Assembly: GCA_965214085.1 (NCBI GenBank) | Contig: OZ243937.1 | Coordinates: 2,542,001-2,606,000 of the forward strand | Source of the DNA: UBA6055 sp965214085 | GTDB taxonomy: Bacteria > Chloroflexota > Anaerolineae > Aggregatilineales > Phototrophicaceae | Direction of reading: 5' to 3' | Length of the DNA: 64,000 nucleotides | Shown: in pieces, positions 9,076 to 17,829 of the stretch | How positions within the stretch are numbered: position 1 is the stretch's first letter | Layout of the letters: each line of letters starts with the position of its first letter | Notes under the pieces: generated by a model | The model's database searches: none | What the model was told of the DNA's origin: nothing | The model's input: the letters and a program-made list of their open reading frames with translations, nothing else | Translations under genes and position numbers: made by a program

Positions 9076-9165
9076 TTATCGCCGTTTCGTTATCAGCCAG
9101 AATACTGTAACGAGAAGTACAATAATCGCTATAATCGTTAGCTCAGAAGCGTACAAATCAGGCAC
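9076..9165 (-). CDS. Possible 29-residue single-span membrane peptide
   Basis: A GTG-initiated 29-codon frame reads MPDLYASELTIIAIIVLLVT followed by VFWLITKRR and TAA. It is one hydrophobic helix with a basic tail (K-R-R), so likely N-out, C-in. The Shine-Dalgarno AAGGAG lies 6 bases before the GTG, among the best in the window, and a terminator-like hairpin follows about 90 bases after the stop. Size and shape resemble small stress or type I toxin-like membrane peptides, but no family is recognised. Evidence is the ribosome site, hydrophobic pattern and terminator only. Confidence 0.4.
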   Translation of the reverse strand: MPDLYASELTIIAIIVLLVTVFWLITKRR

Positions 9166-9220
9166 TTGACACTCCTTAGGCGCTCTTGGAACATGTTAGG
9201 TTGATCGACTGAGTACTGAT

Positions 9221-9259
9221 ATGAATGTCGAGAAACCACAGGGACCCTGTCCCATTCAT
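9221..9259. repeat. Nested inverted repeat upstream of the small ORF
   Basis: Outer arms ATGAATG (9221-9227) and CATTCAT (9253-9259) enclose inner arms ACAGGG (9238-9243) and CCCTGT (9245-9250). Together they could form an imperfect cruciform or leader hairpin. The rest of the 672-base gap 8847-9518 shows no other clear gene; a TATAGT box at 9481 may be a -10 for the gene at 9519. Confidence 0.4.
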
Positions 9260-9518
9260 GTCGAGCCGCATTCTACGTCCATGATTAATGAGCTATTTCG
9301 ACAGCCTCCTTTCTGGCCGCGTTTGTCTTCATAATTTATGATAGCAAGAATACTTGGAAAATAGACTTATATTGTACATTTTGCACAATTTCATTTCCGA
9401 TTTATTCTGTTACTTCGTCCATTAAGGGCACTGCTAAGCATTCACGGACAGTACTTGTCGCAAGTCCGTTAAACTACAGGTATAGTAAATTCAGTCGATA
9501 CGCAAAGGGTACTCGAGA

Positions 9519-10610
9519 ATGAACCGAATCCGCGTCATCAAACTCGCCGGTACGCCCTACGACATGGGTTACGCGCACGGTGCCCGCTTCCGCGATGAAA
9601 TCCACATGTTCACCGAGGAGCGCGTCCGCCTCAGCCAGAGCGCTGATTGGACCGGACACAGCCTGTCGCGCGCCGCCGTGATTGACCTCGCCGAAGCCTG
9701 CGTCGCCGAGCACCAAGCCTACGCGCCCGACCTGATGCAAGAGCTAAATGGCATGGCGGAAGCAACCGGCTTGAGCCTGGCCGAGCTGGTCATCAACAAC
9801 GGCTTCACCGATTTCATTGATGTGGTCTATAACCTGGGCGCTGAAGCTGAAGCGGCATTCGCGCCGCCTCTGGTCGCTGACAATTGCACGGCTTTTATGG
9901 TGCCGGAAAGTCGCAGCGCCAGCGGGCAAGCCTTCCTGGGGCAAACCTGGGATATGCACGCCACGGCCACGCCTTACGTCATTCTGATTCACGGTCAACC
10001 GGACGACGCGCCCGAGTTTCTGACCTTCACCATCACCGGCTGCGTGGGCATGATCGGCATGAACAGCGAGGGCATCTGCGTCGGCATCAACAATCTTATG
10101 GCCAGCGATGGCCAAATTGGCGTGACCTGGCCCTTTGTCGCGCGCAAAATCTTGCAGCAGAGGGATATTGAAAGCGCGCTGGAATGCCTGACCGGCGCCA
10201 AGCTGGCCGGCGCGCACAATTACCTGCTGATGGACAAGCAGGGCCAGGGCTACGAAGTCGAGGCGATGTCCACTTCGCAGCATGTTATCAAGCTGGCTGA
10301 CGAGACGATTACGCATACCAATCACTGCCTGATTCAGCAGAATCTGGATGTAGCGCGAGAGCGACCGCCGGAGTCGCGAATGAGCTCCGAGAATCGCTTG
10401 CGCCGCGCCCGCGAGCTGCTGGCGAACGATGCGGTCACCGTCGACGATCTGATGGCTTTGACGCGCGACGATGTGGCCATTTGCACACGCCCAGCGCCGC
10501 CGATGCACGTGGAAAGCTGCGGCGCCGCCATCATGAGCCCTACCAGCGGAGATTTCTGGTCGGTTTGGGGCATCCCGGCCGACAACGAATACGAGCATTT
10601 CGTCATCTGA
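9519..10610 (+). CDS. Ntn-hydrolase, acyl-CoA:6-APA acyltransferase-like (peptidase C45)
   Basis: 363 residues. N-terminal GTPYDMGYAHG and the central block DNCTAFMVPE with Cys123, then GQTWDMH, match the C45 / isopenicillin-N acyltransferase-like family. In those proteins the Cys becomes the N-terminal nucleophile after self-cleavage at Asn/Gly-Cys; here the cut would be N122-C123. Later blocks GMIGMNSEGICVGINNL and THTNHCL also fit. Members hydrolyse or transfer acyl groups on amides, and the natural substrate is unknown for most bacterial homologues. No signal peptide is visible. It is a lone gene with large non-coding gaps on both sides. Confidence 0.85.
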   Translation: MNRIRVIKLAGTPYDMGYAHGARFRDEIHMFTEERVRLSQSADWTGHSLSRAAVIDLAEACVAEHQAYAPDLMQELNGMAEATGLSLAELVINNGFTDFIDVVYNLGAEAEAAFAPPLVADNCTAFMVPESRSASGQAFLGQTWDMHATATPYVILIHGQPDDAPEFLTFTITGCVGMIGMNSEGICVGINNLMASDGQIGVTWPFVARKILQQRDIESALECLTGAKLAGAHNYLLMDKQGQGYEVEAMSTSQHVIKLADETITHTNHCLIQQNLDVARERPPESRMSSENRLRRARELLANDAVTVDDLMALTRDDVAICTRPAPPMHVESCGAAIMSPTSGDFWSVWGIPADNEYEHFVI

Positions 10611-10690
10611 ACCAAGCCGCCCCCGCCAGCCATTTCCAATCGCTACCGACAGCAGAAGCCCGTTCGCGGGCCGCAATCCGCTGCATCTAT

Positions 10691-10980
10691 AAGGCTTTTC
10701 CGCTACTACTTATTCCTTTGACGATACGCTTTGTTGGGTGGGTACCGCGTAATTTGGGATTCACGACACTTTTGCCACCAAGGGCACAGAGAGGTTCCGG
10801 GAAATATTGCGGTTGGTCGAGTAACGGATGATCCACAGGTTCGCCGATTATGTCTGTGGACTAAGAATGATGCCTTTCCTCTGTGTACTCTTTCAAACTC
10901 GGTGTACTCGGTGGCAAAGATGTCGAGTATTCGCCTAAGCCGAGCGAGCGGCAGCTGAGTCACAGTAGCGGCCAAGCCTT
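10691..10980. mobile_element. 290-bp MITE sharing ends with the kinase-splitting IS
   Basis: The 524-base gap 10611-11134 holds this element. Left end AAGGCTTTTCCGCTACT and right end (reverse strand) AAGGCTTGGCCGCTACT match each other and the IS end AAGGCTTGTCCGCTACT at 17830. AT flanks both sides (10689-10690 and 10981-10982) as a 2-bp duplication. There is no transposase; the inside carries inverted TTTGCCACC / GGTGGCAAA arms and CTCTGTG-like tracts. Confidence 0.7.
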
Positions 10981-11134
10981 ATAGGCTGTTGACCCAGCCC
11001 GATTCCCACTCGTATCCACGTCCTTTAACGTATGAGCTGACCCGACAAGACAATACTTGGGCAATCTGTACGAATTTCTCAGATATTTTCCTACATGGTG
11101 TACAATATAGGTGGAATACAGTAGGAGAATTTCG

Positions 11135-12280
11135 ATGATTATCGGCATCCCAACGGAAACCAAGGTTGACGAGCACCGGGTAGCGCTGCCGCCTTCGGGT
11201 GTAAGAGAGTTCGCCAGGCGCGGGCATTCGGTTCTTGTACAGTGTGGCGCGGGCGAAGGCAGCGGATTCAGCGACCGGGAATATCACGAATCGGGCGCGG
11301 AAATGCTGGTATCGGCTGCTGAAGTTTGGTCGCGAGCGGACATGGTATTAAAAGTCAAGGAGCCGCAGGGCAGTGAATTGGGCTATCTGCACGCGGACAT
11401 GACGCTCTTTACCTACTTGCATCTGGCAGCGGAAGCGCAGCTTACCGACGCCCTCTTGGCAGCCGGCGTGACCGGTATCGCCTATGAGACGGTCGAGGAC
11501 AGCGCCGGGCGCCTGCCCTTGCTTGAGCCTATGAGCGAGGTGGCCGGGCGCATGGCCGCCCAGGTCGTGTCGCATTACCTGGAGCGGCACAAGGGCGGTC
11601 GCGGTGTCTTGATGGGCGGCGTGCCAGGCGTTGCCGCGGCGCATGTCGTCATTCTGGGCGCGGGCACGGTCGGCGCCAACGCGGCCAAGATCGCGCTGGG
11701 AATGGGCGCGCGCGTTACGCTGCTCGACATAAATCTGGATCGGCTGCGCTACCTGGATGACGCGCTGCACGGCAATCTAAGCACGCTGTATTCCAATTGG
11801 GTCAATATCGGCCGCGCGATTCAGACCGCCGACGCCTTGATTGGTTCGGTCTTGATCGCGGGCGCCCGCGCGCCGATGCTAGTGACGCGCGACATGCTGC
11901 CAACTATGCCGCAGGGCAGCATCATCGTCGATGTCGCCGTTGACCAGGGCGGCTGCGTGGAGAGTACCCGGCCCACCACGCACAGCGACCCAACCTTCGT
12001 CATTGATGGCGTGCTGCATTACGGCGTGGCCAATATGCCGGGCGCCGTACCGCGCACATCCAGCCTGGCTCTGGCCAACGCCACCCTGCCCTATGCCCTG
12101 CAGATCGCAGACATGGGCCCGTCACGGGCGCTCGCCTGCAACCCGGCATTGCTGAAGGGCCTCAACACCTATGCCGGGCGATGTACGCATCCCGCCGTGG
12201 CCGATACCTTTGGCCTAGACTATGTCGAACCCAAAGTCGCGCTGGAGCTGGGGTCCTTTGACGCTCTGCTCGCCCTCTGA
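11135..12280 (+). CDS. ald: Alanine dehydrogenase
   Basis: 381 residues from ATG 11135, preceded by AGGAG at 7 bases. NAD-dependent oxidative deamination of L-alanine to pyruvate and ammonia, or the reverse. Key residues are all present: Arg15 and Lys75 (KVKEP) for pyruvate binding, the catalytic His96 in TYLHLAA, the Rossmann motif GAGTVGANAA, and the catalytic Asp in VDVAVDQGG. Length is close to the usual ~370. A TACAAT box lies at 11101, but no convincing -35 was found. Not in an operon; the neighbours are repeats. Confidence 0.95.
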   Translation: MIIGIPTETKVDEHRVALPPSGVREFARRGHSVLVQCGAGEGSGFSDREYHESGAEMLVSAAEVWSRADMVLKVKEPQGSELGYLHADMTLFTYLHLAAEAQLTDALLAAGVTGIAYETVEDSAGRLPLLEPMSEVAGRMAAQVVSHYLERHKGGRGVLMGGVPGVAAAHVVILGAGTVGANAAKIALGMGARVTLLDINLDRLRYLDDALHGNLSTLYSNWVNIGRAIQTADALIGSVLIAGARAPMLVTRDMLPTMPQGSIIVDVAVDQGGCVESTRPTTHSDPTFVIDGVLHYGVANMPGAVPRTSSLALANATLPYALQIADMGPSRALACNPALLKGLNTYAGRCTHPAVADTFGLDYVEPKVALELGSFDALLAL

Positions 12281-12307
12281 ATTAGCTCGTCGTAATTGGC
12301 CACAATG

Positions 12308-12572
12308 CAGGGCAATCACATTAAAATGATAGCGGCTGAAAAGGTGGGAATCTAAGCTGATAATCAACTACAGAGGCTGCAAAGAGCACAGAGAAAAACA
12401 ACATATATGTGTTCATGTTTTGTTTTAGCTGTGAATTATGGTGACAAATCACAGTTCGTTAGTGACAGTTGCCTATTCTAGGCCGCAGATTTAGTAGAAT
12501 TGTCATCTAAACTCCTTAATCTCTGTGCCCTCTGTGTTCTCTGTGGTGAAAAATTATTATGCGATTGCTCTG
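12308..12572. repeat. MITE-like interspersed repeat, copy 2
   Basis: Fills the 333-base gap after the alanine dehydrogenase gene. Ends CAGGGCAATCACATTAAAAT and (reverse) CAGAGCAATCGCATAATAAT are inverted copies. Internal CACAGAG near the left and CTCTGTG tracts near the right are also inverted. It is an inverted match to the IS-interrupted element at 41716-42791. Confidence 0.8.
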
Positions 12573-12613
12573 TCGCGCCATTGCCGCGTATTGGCTATTG
12601 CTAAACTTGGTGT

Positions 12614-13684
12614 ATGCTTGCGGCGATTACCGCCATCACGCTCAGCGATAAGGGTTTGAAACCAGTGGACAAGCGACGGCTCGGTTTTCTCGCCGGCATG
12701 ATCATCAGCGCCGGCTTTCTTTTCCTGGCTTTTCGCGGCTTGCAGCCCGAGCAGTTCTGGAGCAGTCTCAGCGACATTAACCTGCCCATCCTGGCCGCGG
12801 CGACGCTGGTCTATTTCCTGGCGGTGGCAGTCATCGCCTGGCGTTGGCAAATCTTGCTTCACTCGGTCAAACACGTAAGCCTGGCAGCGCTCTTCCAGTT
12901 AGTCGCCATCGGGTATATGGGCAACAATGTCTATCCGCTTAGGGCAGGCGATGGACTGCGCATCGTATTGCTGCGCCGCAAGCACCAAGTCGCGCTGCTG
13001 AGCGCCACCACCATCATCGCCGTTGAGCATCTCTTTAACGGTACAACCATGATTGTATTTATTTTTCTTGGGCTGGCTGGCATTGACCTGGAGGCGCCGG
13101 CGCTCGACGCGATTCTCAAGCTGGTGATGCCGCTGGTCGGCTTGGCTGTCTTAGCCGCGCTGGTCGTAACAGCCAAGCCGACATTGCTGCGGCGGATAGC
13201 GCAGCAAGCGAGCCGGATCTTGCCGCGAGCTCTAGCGGAAACGGCGCTGCGGCTGAGCGAAGACATCCTGGCGGGGTTGGAAGGCTTGCGCAGCCCTCGC
13301 CATTTCCTGGGCGCGCTGTTGGTTTCTTTCCTGACATGGGGCTTGGAAGCCGGCGTATATTGGCTGATTCTGCGCGCCTTTGCCCTGGAATTGGATTACA
13401 CCGTCGCCCTGCTGATGGTTGGCGCGGTCAACCTGGCTGGGATAATTCCAGCGTCGCCTGGGCAAGTCGGCGTTTATGAGTTCTTCATCATCACCATCTT
13501 GACTGCCCTGGGCGTGGACACAGCCCAAGCCACCGCCTACGCCGTGGTGACGCACTTGGTCATCTGGCTGCCAGTGACCGTGGCCGGATTCATTTTCCTG
13601 GCGCGGCAAGGGATGGGCTGGGCGGACATCCGCCGGGCAGGCGAGTTGGAAAGCGCGGCGCTAGCCTCAGGCGAATCGAACTAG
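12614..13684 (+). CDS. Flippase-like membrane protein (LPG synthase TM / UPF0104 family)
   Basis: 356 residues with about eight membrane helices, matching the lysylphosphatidylglycerol synthase transmembrane family (DUF/UPF0104), which includes flippases without a synthase domain. Typical blocks are IGYMGNNVYPLRAGDGLRI, the glutamate-containing VEHLFNGTTM, and INLAGIIPASPGQVGVYE-like NLAGIIPASPGQVGVYEF. No C-terminal lysyltransferase domain is present, so lipid or glycolipid flipping is more likely than LPG synthesis. The start is uncertain: ATG 12614 lacks a clear ribosome site, while GTG 12665 has AAGGG upstream. Its stop overlaps that of the convergent reductase gene (shared CTAG). Confidence 0.82.
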   Translation: MLAAITAITLSDKGLKPVDKRRLGFLAGMIISAGFLFLAFRGLQPEQFWSSLSDINLPILAAATLVYFLAVAVIAWRWQILLHSVKHVSLAALFQLVAIGYMGNNVYPLRAGDGLRIVLLRRKHQVALLSATTIIAVEHLFNGTTMIVFIFLGLAGIDLEAPALDAILKLVMPLVGLAVLAALVVTAKPTLLRRIAQQASRILPRALAETALRLSEDILAGLEGLRSPRHFLGALLVSFLTWGLEAGVYWLILRAFALELDYTVALLMVGAVNLAGIIPASPGQVGVYEFFIITILTALGVDTAQATAYAVVTHLVIWLPVTVAGFIFLARQGMGWADIRRAGELESAALASGESN

Positions 13685-14649
13685 ACGCTGATGGCCGTGT
13701 CGAAGTGTTGGACAAGCGGAGCCAGCTGCGCCCAGAAGGCTTCGGGGATGTCCAGCTGCGCGGCCGCCAGGCTGGAGCGGGCTTCCTGCGGCACACGCGC
13801 CCCGGGGATGGTCGAAGTAATTTGAGGATGCCGCGCGCTCCACTGTAGCGCGACCGCCAGCATGGGCAGGTCGTAGTCGGCGCAAAGCCCCTGTATCTGG
13901 CGAACATGGTCGAGGCATTCCTGGCTGAAGACGCGATTGAGGTATTTGGCGTCACCGCGGGGCCCGGTCACAAGTAAGCCGCGCTCGAGCGGAGTCGCCG
14001 CTACCAAGCCGACATCGTGTTGGGCCGCTGCCGCGAAGATTTCCCGCTCGGCGATGCGATTGATCAAGCTCCAGGAATCGGCGATGACAGCGGCGTCGAA
14101 CTCGCCGGTTTTGATATAACCCAGGTTGGTCCTAGGGTCGTTGGATGCCGTGCCGATATGGGAGAAGAGCCCTTGCCGCTGCAAATGCCGCAAGGCGCCC
14201 AGTGCGCCGTCATCCGCCAGCACACGCTCCATCGGCTGCCCCATGGCGTCATGAATGTAGACGATATCGACGCGGTCCAGCCCCAGGCGTTCCAGGCTGC
14301 CGTGAACACTGCGCGCGATGCCGTCAAAGCTGTAGTCGTAGCCCGCGTGGCTGCGCCCGGCTTTGGTAGTGATGATTATCTTGTCTTTGGCCTCCGGCCG
14401 CTGGCGCAGCGCTTCGCCGATCATGGCTTCGCTGAAGCTGCGACCATAAAGCGCGGCTGTATCAAAGTAGGTACAGCCCGCGTCAATCGCCGTCACCAGG
14501 GTCTCGACGCCGAGTTCGCGGTCGATGGGGCTGGGCGCGCCTTCGTATTCGCCGACGGTCTGGTTTTGGGTCGGTATGCCAACAAAGGCGGTGCCGATGC
14601 CGACGATGGGCAATTGCAAGCCCGTACGACCAAGACGTTTAGTCCGCAT
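13681..14649 (-). CDS. Aldo/keto reductase
   Basis: 322 residues; NADPH-dependent carbonyl reductase of the AKR TIM-barrel fold. The catalytic tetrad is visible: Asp63 and Tyr68 (FDTAALYG), Lys96 (TTKAG) and His133 (YIHDAM). The sequence resembles the D-threo-aldose 1-dehydrogenase / L-galactose dehydrogenase branch (GRTGLQLPIVGIGTA). ATG 14649 overlaps the TGA of uppS by one base (TGATG), so translation is coupled to that gene. Substrate not determinable. Confidence 0.9.
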   Translation of the reverse strand: MRTKRLGRTGLQLPIVGIGTAFVGIPTQNQTVGEYEGAPSPIDRELGVETLVTAIDAGCTYFDTAALYGRSFSEAMIGEALRQRPEAKDKIIITTKAGRSHAGYDYSFDGIARSVHGSLERLGLDRVDIVYIHDAMGQPMERVLADDGALGALRHLQRQGLFSHIGTASNDPRTNLGYIKTGEFDAAVIADSWSLINRIAEREIFAAAAQHDVGLVAATPLERGLLVTGPRGDAKYLNRVFSQECLDHVRQIQGLCADYDLPMLAVALQWSARHPQITSTIPGARVPQEARSSLAAAQLDIPEAFWAQLAPLVQHFDTAISV

Positions 14650-15446
14650 CAAAATGGATTTGCTTTCACTGGATCGCGGCGACGAAATTCCGCGTCAATC
14701 TGGTCGTCGGTTTTGCCAAAGCGCCGGCGGCGACTGCCGTATGCTTCCAGCGCGCGGTAGAATTCCCGCCGGTCGAAGGCCGGCCAATAGGTCTCGGTGG
14801 TATAGATTTCGCTGTAGGCGCCCTGCCAAATCAGGAAGTTGCTCAGGCGAAATTCGCCGCTGGTGCGGATGATCAGATCCGGGTCGGGCAGGTCGCTGGT
14901 GTAGATATAATCGCTGATGGTGTCTTCGGTGATGGCCTCAGCGGGAATGCCATCGCGCACGATATTTTGGACGGCGTGCACGATTTCGTCACGTCCGCCA
15001 TAGTTAAAGGCGACATTCAGTATCAGGCGCTGATTGTCGCGGGTAAATTGGCAGGCTTCCACCACTTTACGCGCCAGCCGGCTCTCGATACCGTTCAGCT
15101 CGCCGATATGGCGGATTTGCACGCCCTCGCGATGCAGCTCCTTTAATTCGCGGTCGATGACCATCTCCAGGATGCGCATCAAAAGCATAACTTCTCGCCG
15201 CGGCCGCGACCAATTCTCGGTCGAAAATGCGTAGATCGTCATGATCGATACGCCGAATTCGACCGCGGCCCGGATGATGCGCCGCAGATTCTCTGTGCCT
15301 TGGCGGTGCCCCTCAGAGCGAGGCAAGCCACGCTGGCGCGCCCAACGCCCGTTGCCGTCCATGATGATGGCGACGTGAGTCGGCACTTTTTCCAGCGGCG
15401 GCAGATCTGTCTGCTTCCGTCCGTTCGTTTTTGCCATGAGCGCCAT
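14649..15446 (-). CDS. uppS: Undecaprenyl diphosphate synthase
   Basis: 265 residues; cis-prenyltransferase that makes the C55 lipid carrier for peptidoglycan and polysaccharides. The signature IIMDGNGRWA with catalytic Asp30 is present, followed by GHRQGTENLRRI, YAFSTENWSRP, FNYGGRDEI and the C-terminal DLIIRTSGEFRLSNFL and RRFG. Length is normal. It lies downstream of frr and its stop overlaps the start of the aldo/keto reductase. With frr and cdsA nearby, this is the usual bacterial frr-uppS-cdsA neighbourhood, here broken by an insertion and the kinase gene. Confidence 0.96.
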   Translation of the reverse strand: MALMAKTNGRKQTDLPPLEKVPTHVAIIMDGNGRWARQRGLPRSEGHRQGTENLRRIIRAAVEFGVSIMTIYAFSTENWSRPRREVMLLMRILEMVIDRELKELHREGVQIRHIGELNGIESRLARKVVEACQFTRDNQRLILNVAFNYGGRDEIVHAVQNIVRDGIPAEAITEDTISDYIYTSDLPDPDLIIRTSGEFRLSNFLIWQGAYSEIYTTETYWPAFDRREFYRALEAYGSRRRRFGKTDDQIDAEFRRRDPVKANPF

Positions 15447-15525
15447 AATTGATTTCCGCTGTGACTTTCCTCTGTTATGACGATGTTATTTTACACGGGC
15501 GCGCCCCAAGCTCCTTAGGCAGGCG

Positions 15526-16083
15526 CTATACCTCCAAAATCTCTTTTTCCTTGCTATCGCCCAAATCGCCAATCTGGCCGACGTACTTGTCGGTCAACTT
15601 CTGCACTTCGGCCTCGCCGCGTTTGCGGTCATCTTCGGAGATCAGCTTCTCCTTTTCGAATTCCTGCAAATCACTGTTGGCAGAGCGGCGGATATTGCGG
15701 ATGGCGACGCGATTTTCTTCCATGCGCCGGTTGAGGAATTTGACCAACTCAAGCCGCCGCTCGCGGGTCAGCGCCGGCATATTCAGCCGGATATTCTCGC
15801 CGTCGACATTGGGATTGACGCCGATATCCGACATCTGAATCGCCCGCTCGATATTACGAATCGCCCCCTTGTCATAGGGGCGAATCAGGATTTGCATCGC
15901 CTCGGGCGTCGAAATGCTCGCCAACTGCCGCAGCTCAGTGTCCTGCCCGTAATATTCGACCGTCATGCGGTCGACCAGAGCCGTGCTGGCCCGCCCGCTG
16001 CGCATTCTGCTCAACTCATCGCGAAAGACCGACAAGGTCGATTTCATTTTGCCGTCCGCTTCTTGAAGAATATCTTCAATCAT
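15526..16083 (-). CDS. frr: Ribosome recycling factor
   Basis: 185 residues, the standard length. It splits the post-termination ribosome together with EF-G. Characteristic sequence: LSRMRSGRASTALVD, the Tyr-containing VEYYGQDTELRQLA, GVNPNVDGENIRLNMP and the C-terminal three-helix region ending in DSKEKEILEV. ATG at 16083; only a weak GGGAC ribosome site. It is upstream of uppS on the same strand with 79 bases between, likely one transcript. Confidence 0.97.
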   Translation of the reverse strand: MIEDILQEADGKMKSTLSVFRDELSRMRSGRASTALVDRMTVEYYGQDTELRQLASISTPEAMQILIRPYDKGAIRNIERAIQMSDIGVNPNVDGENIRLNMPALTRERRLELVKFLNRRMEENRVAIRNIRRSANSDLQEFEKEKLISEDDRKRGEAEVQKLTDKYVGQIGDLGDSKEKEILEV

Positions 16084-17829
16084 CTGTCACGTCCCATCTT
16101 GTCGCGCGCCAATCAGCAGCGCCGGATACGCAGAATCTTATCGAGCGCGCGCTGCGGGCAAATCGAATCGAATATGTGAATTGTCAACCGGCGCTCAAAA
16201 CGCGTGTATTCGCGGGCCAACGTTCCTATTATATCGCCATTCGCCAGACAATGCAGGCGGAATGCTGGCAGCCAATCAAGAATATGGCAGGCAGCCTCAA
16301 CTATCCGGCTAGCGGAGGAATCCAGGAGGCGTAAGCGCCGCCGCTGGTCGTAATTTGCTGCGCGTTGGCGCCGGCCGCGTCCATAAGAAAGAGCTGATCC
16401 TGGCCATCCAGCGTGGCGGTGACAACCAGGTAGCGTCCATCGGGGCTGTAGTTGGCGGACCAGACGCTGCCCGGCCCAGCATACAGGACATCACGGTCCG
16501 CGCCCTGGAGATTCATGCTCGCCAACGCGCGCGCGCCGCCGATGCTTGTCACGTACAAGATGCGCCCCCCGTCCGGGCTGAATACCGGCGAGGCGTCGCG
16601 AATGTCGTTGGCAGTGAGCAGGGTCGTGTCACGGCTGCCCAGATCCAGCAGCCGCAGCTCCCAAGTGCTGGCGTCGCGGACTTGCTTGCCGGCCGTGAAG
16701 ACGATGGCATCGCCCCCCGGGCTGTAGCGCGCGTGGCTGTTGCGCCAGCCGTCGCTGAAGAGCGGCTGTTGCTCCTCGCCAGTGAGACGCATACGGAAGA
16801 GGTCAAAAGTCTGGTCCCCGCGTGAATCCGTCGAGTAGACGATCCACTGCCCATCAGGCGACCAGGCCGGCAGGCGATCCCAGACGGCGTTCCGGGTTAA
16901 CTGCCGCATTTGCCCGCCATGCCGATTGGCCAGGTAAATCTCGAAGTCGCCATCGCGATCCGACTGGAAGACGATCCAGCGTCCGTCCGGCGACGGCTGC
17001 GGGTAGGTGCTGCTGGCGCCGGCGTCGAAGCGCCGCTCTTCCCAAGTTGACAGATCCAAGGTCACGATCTCAAAGAATGGCAGGCTGCTTGCGCTGCTTT
17101 CTCGTCGGGCGAAATAAAGCAATTCGCCGCTGACGGCTTGCAAGGGCGGAAGCAGCGTTGGCCGCTCGCGAACGCCGACCGGCTGGATGGAAGAAATGGT
17201 GGCTGAGGGACCCTCTTGGCGCAGCTCCGCCTCTGCGGTAAAGGTGGCATCGGCTGCTGACTGTAGCGCAGCGAGCGTCGCTTTCAGGCTGGTTTCGGCG
17301 CTCGCTTGAGTCGCTGTCGCAGTGGGAGGCAGAGTTGTGGCAATTGCCGTAGCCGTCGAGTCATCAACCGGGAGGGCGCTCTGCGTGGCTGGGACCAGGT
17401 CGCCGCTATCGTCGGCAACGATGCCCAATAGCGAGACGGCGGTGATTAGCAGCACGGAAAGCAGCAGGCAGCCGATGGCGCCGCCCGCCGCCACGCCAAC
17501 CCACAGCTTTCGCCTGCGACGAACCGGCCAGAGCCGCCGCGTAAAGCGCAGTTTGGGAATCCGCGAGGTGTCTGCGACCGCGCTCGCCAAAGCGTTTGGG
17601 GCGCCGCTCGGAGCTGGCTGAGTTGACCGTTTTGGAGCGGCGGGATTATCGGCCGCTGGATCGGCTGCCCGCCATAGCGCCTGCGCCAACTCGCCGGCAG
17701 TAGCGTATCGTTTATCCGGCTGTTTGTGCAGCGCGCGCAAGATGACGGCCTCGACGGCGCTTGTCACGCTAGGCTCCACAGCGCGGGGGGACGGCGGCGG
17801 CATGGTCACGTGCATCACGGCGATGCTGT

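Noticed and set aside
8867..9169. 100-codon rightward open frame after the chelatase gene
   Set aside because: No ribosome site, odd composition, and it runs through a terminator hairpin; the small leftward ORF in the same stretch has better signals.
9744..10676. 310-codon leftward open frame
   Set aside because: Antisense shadow of the Ntn-hydrolase gene; a product of high codon-third-position GC, not a family member.
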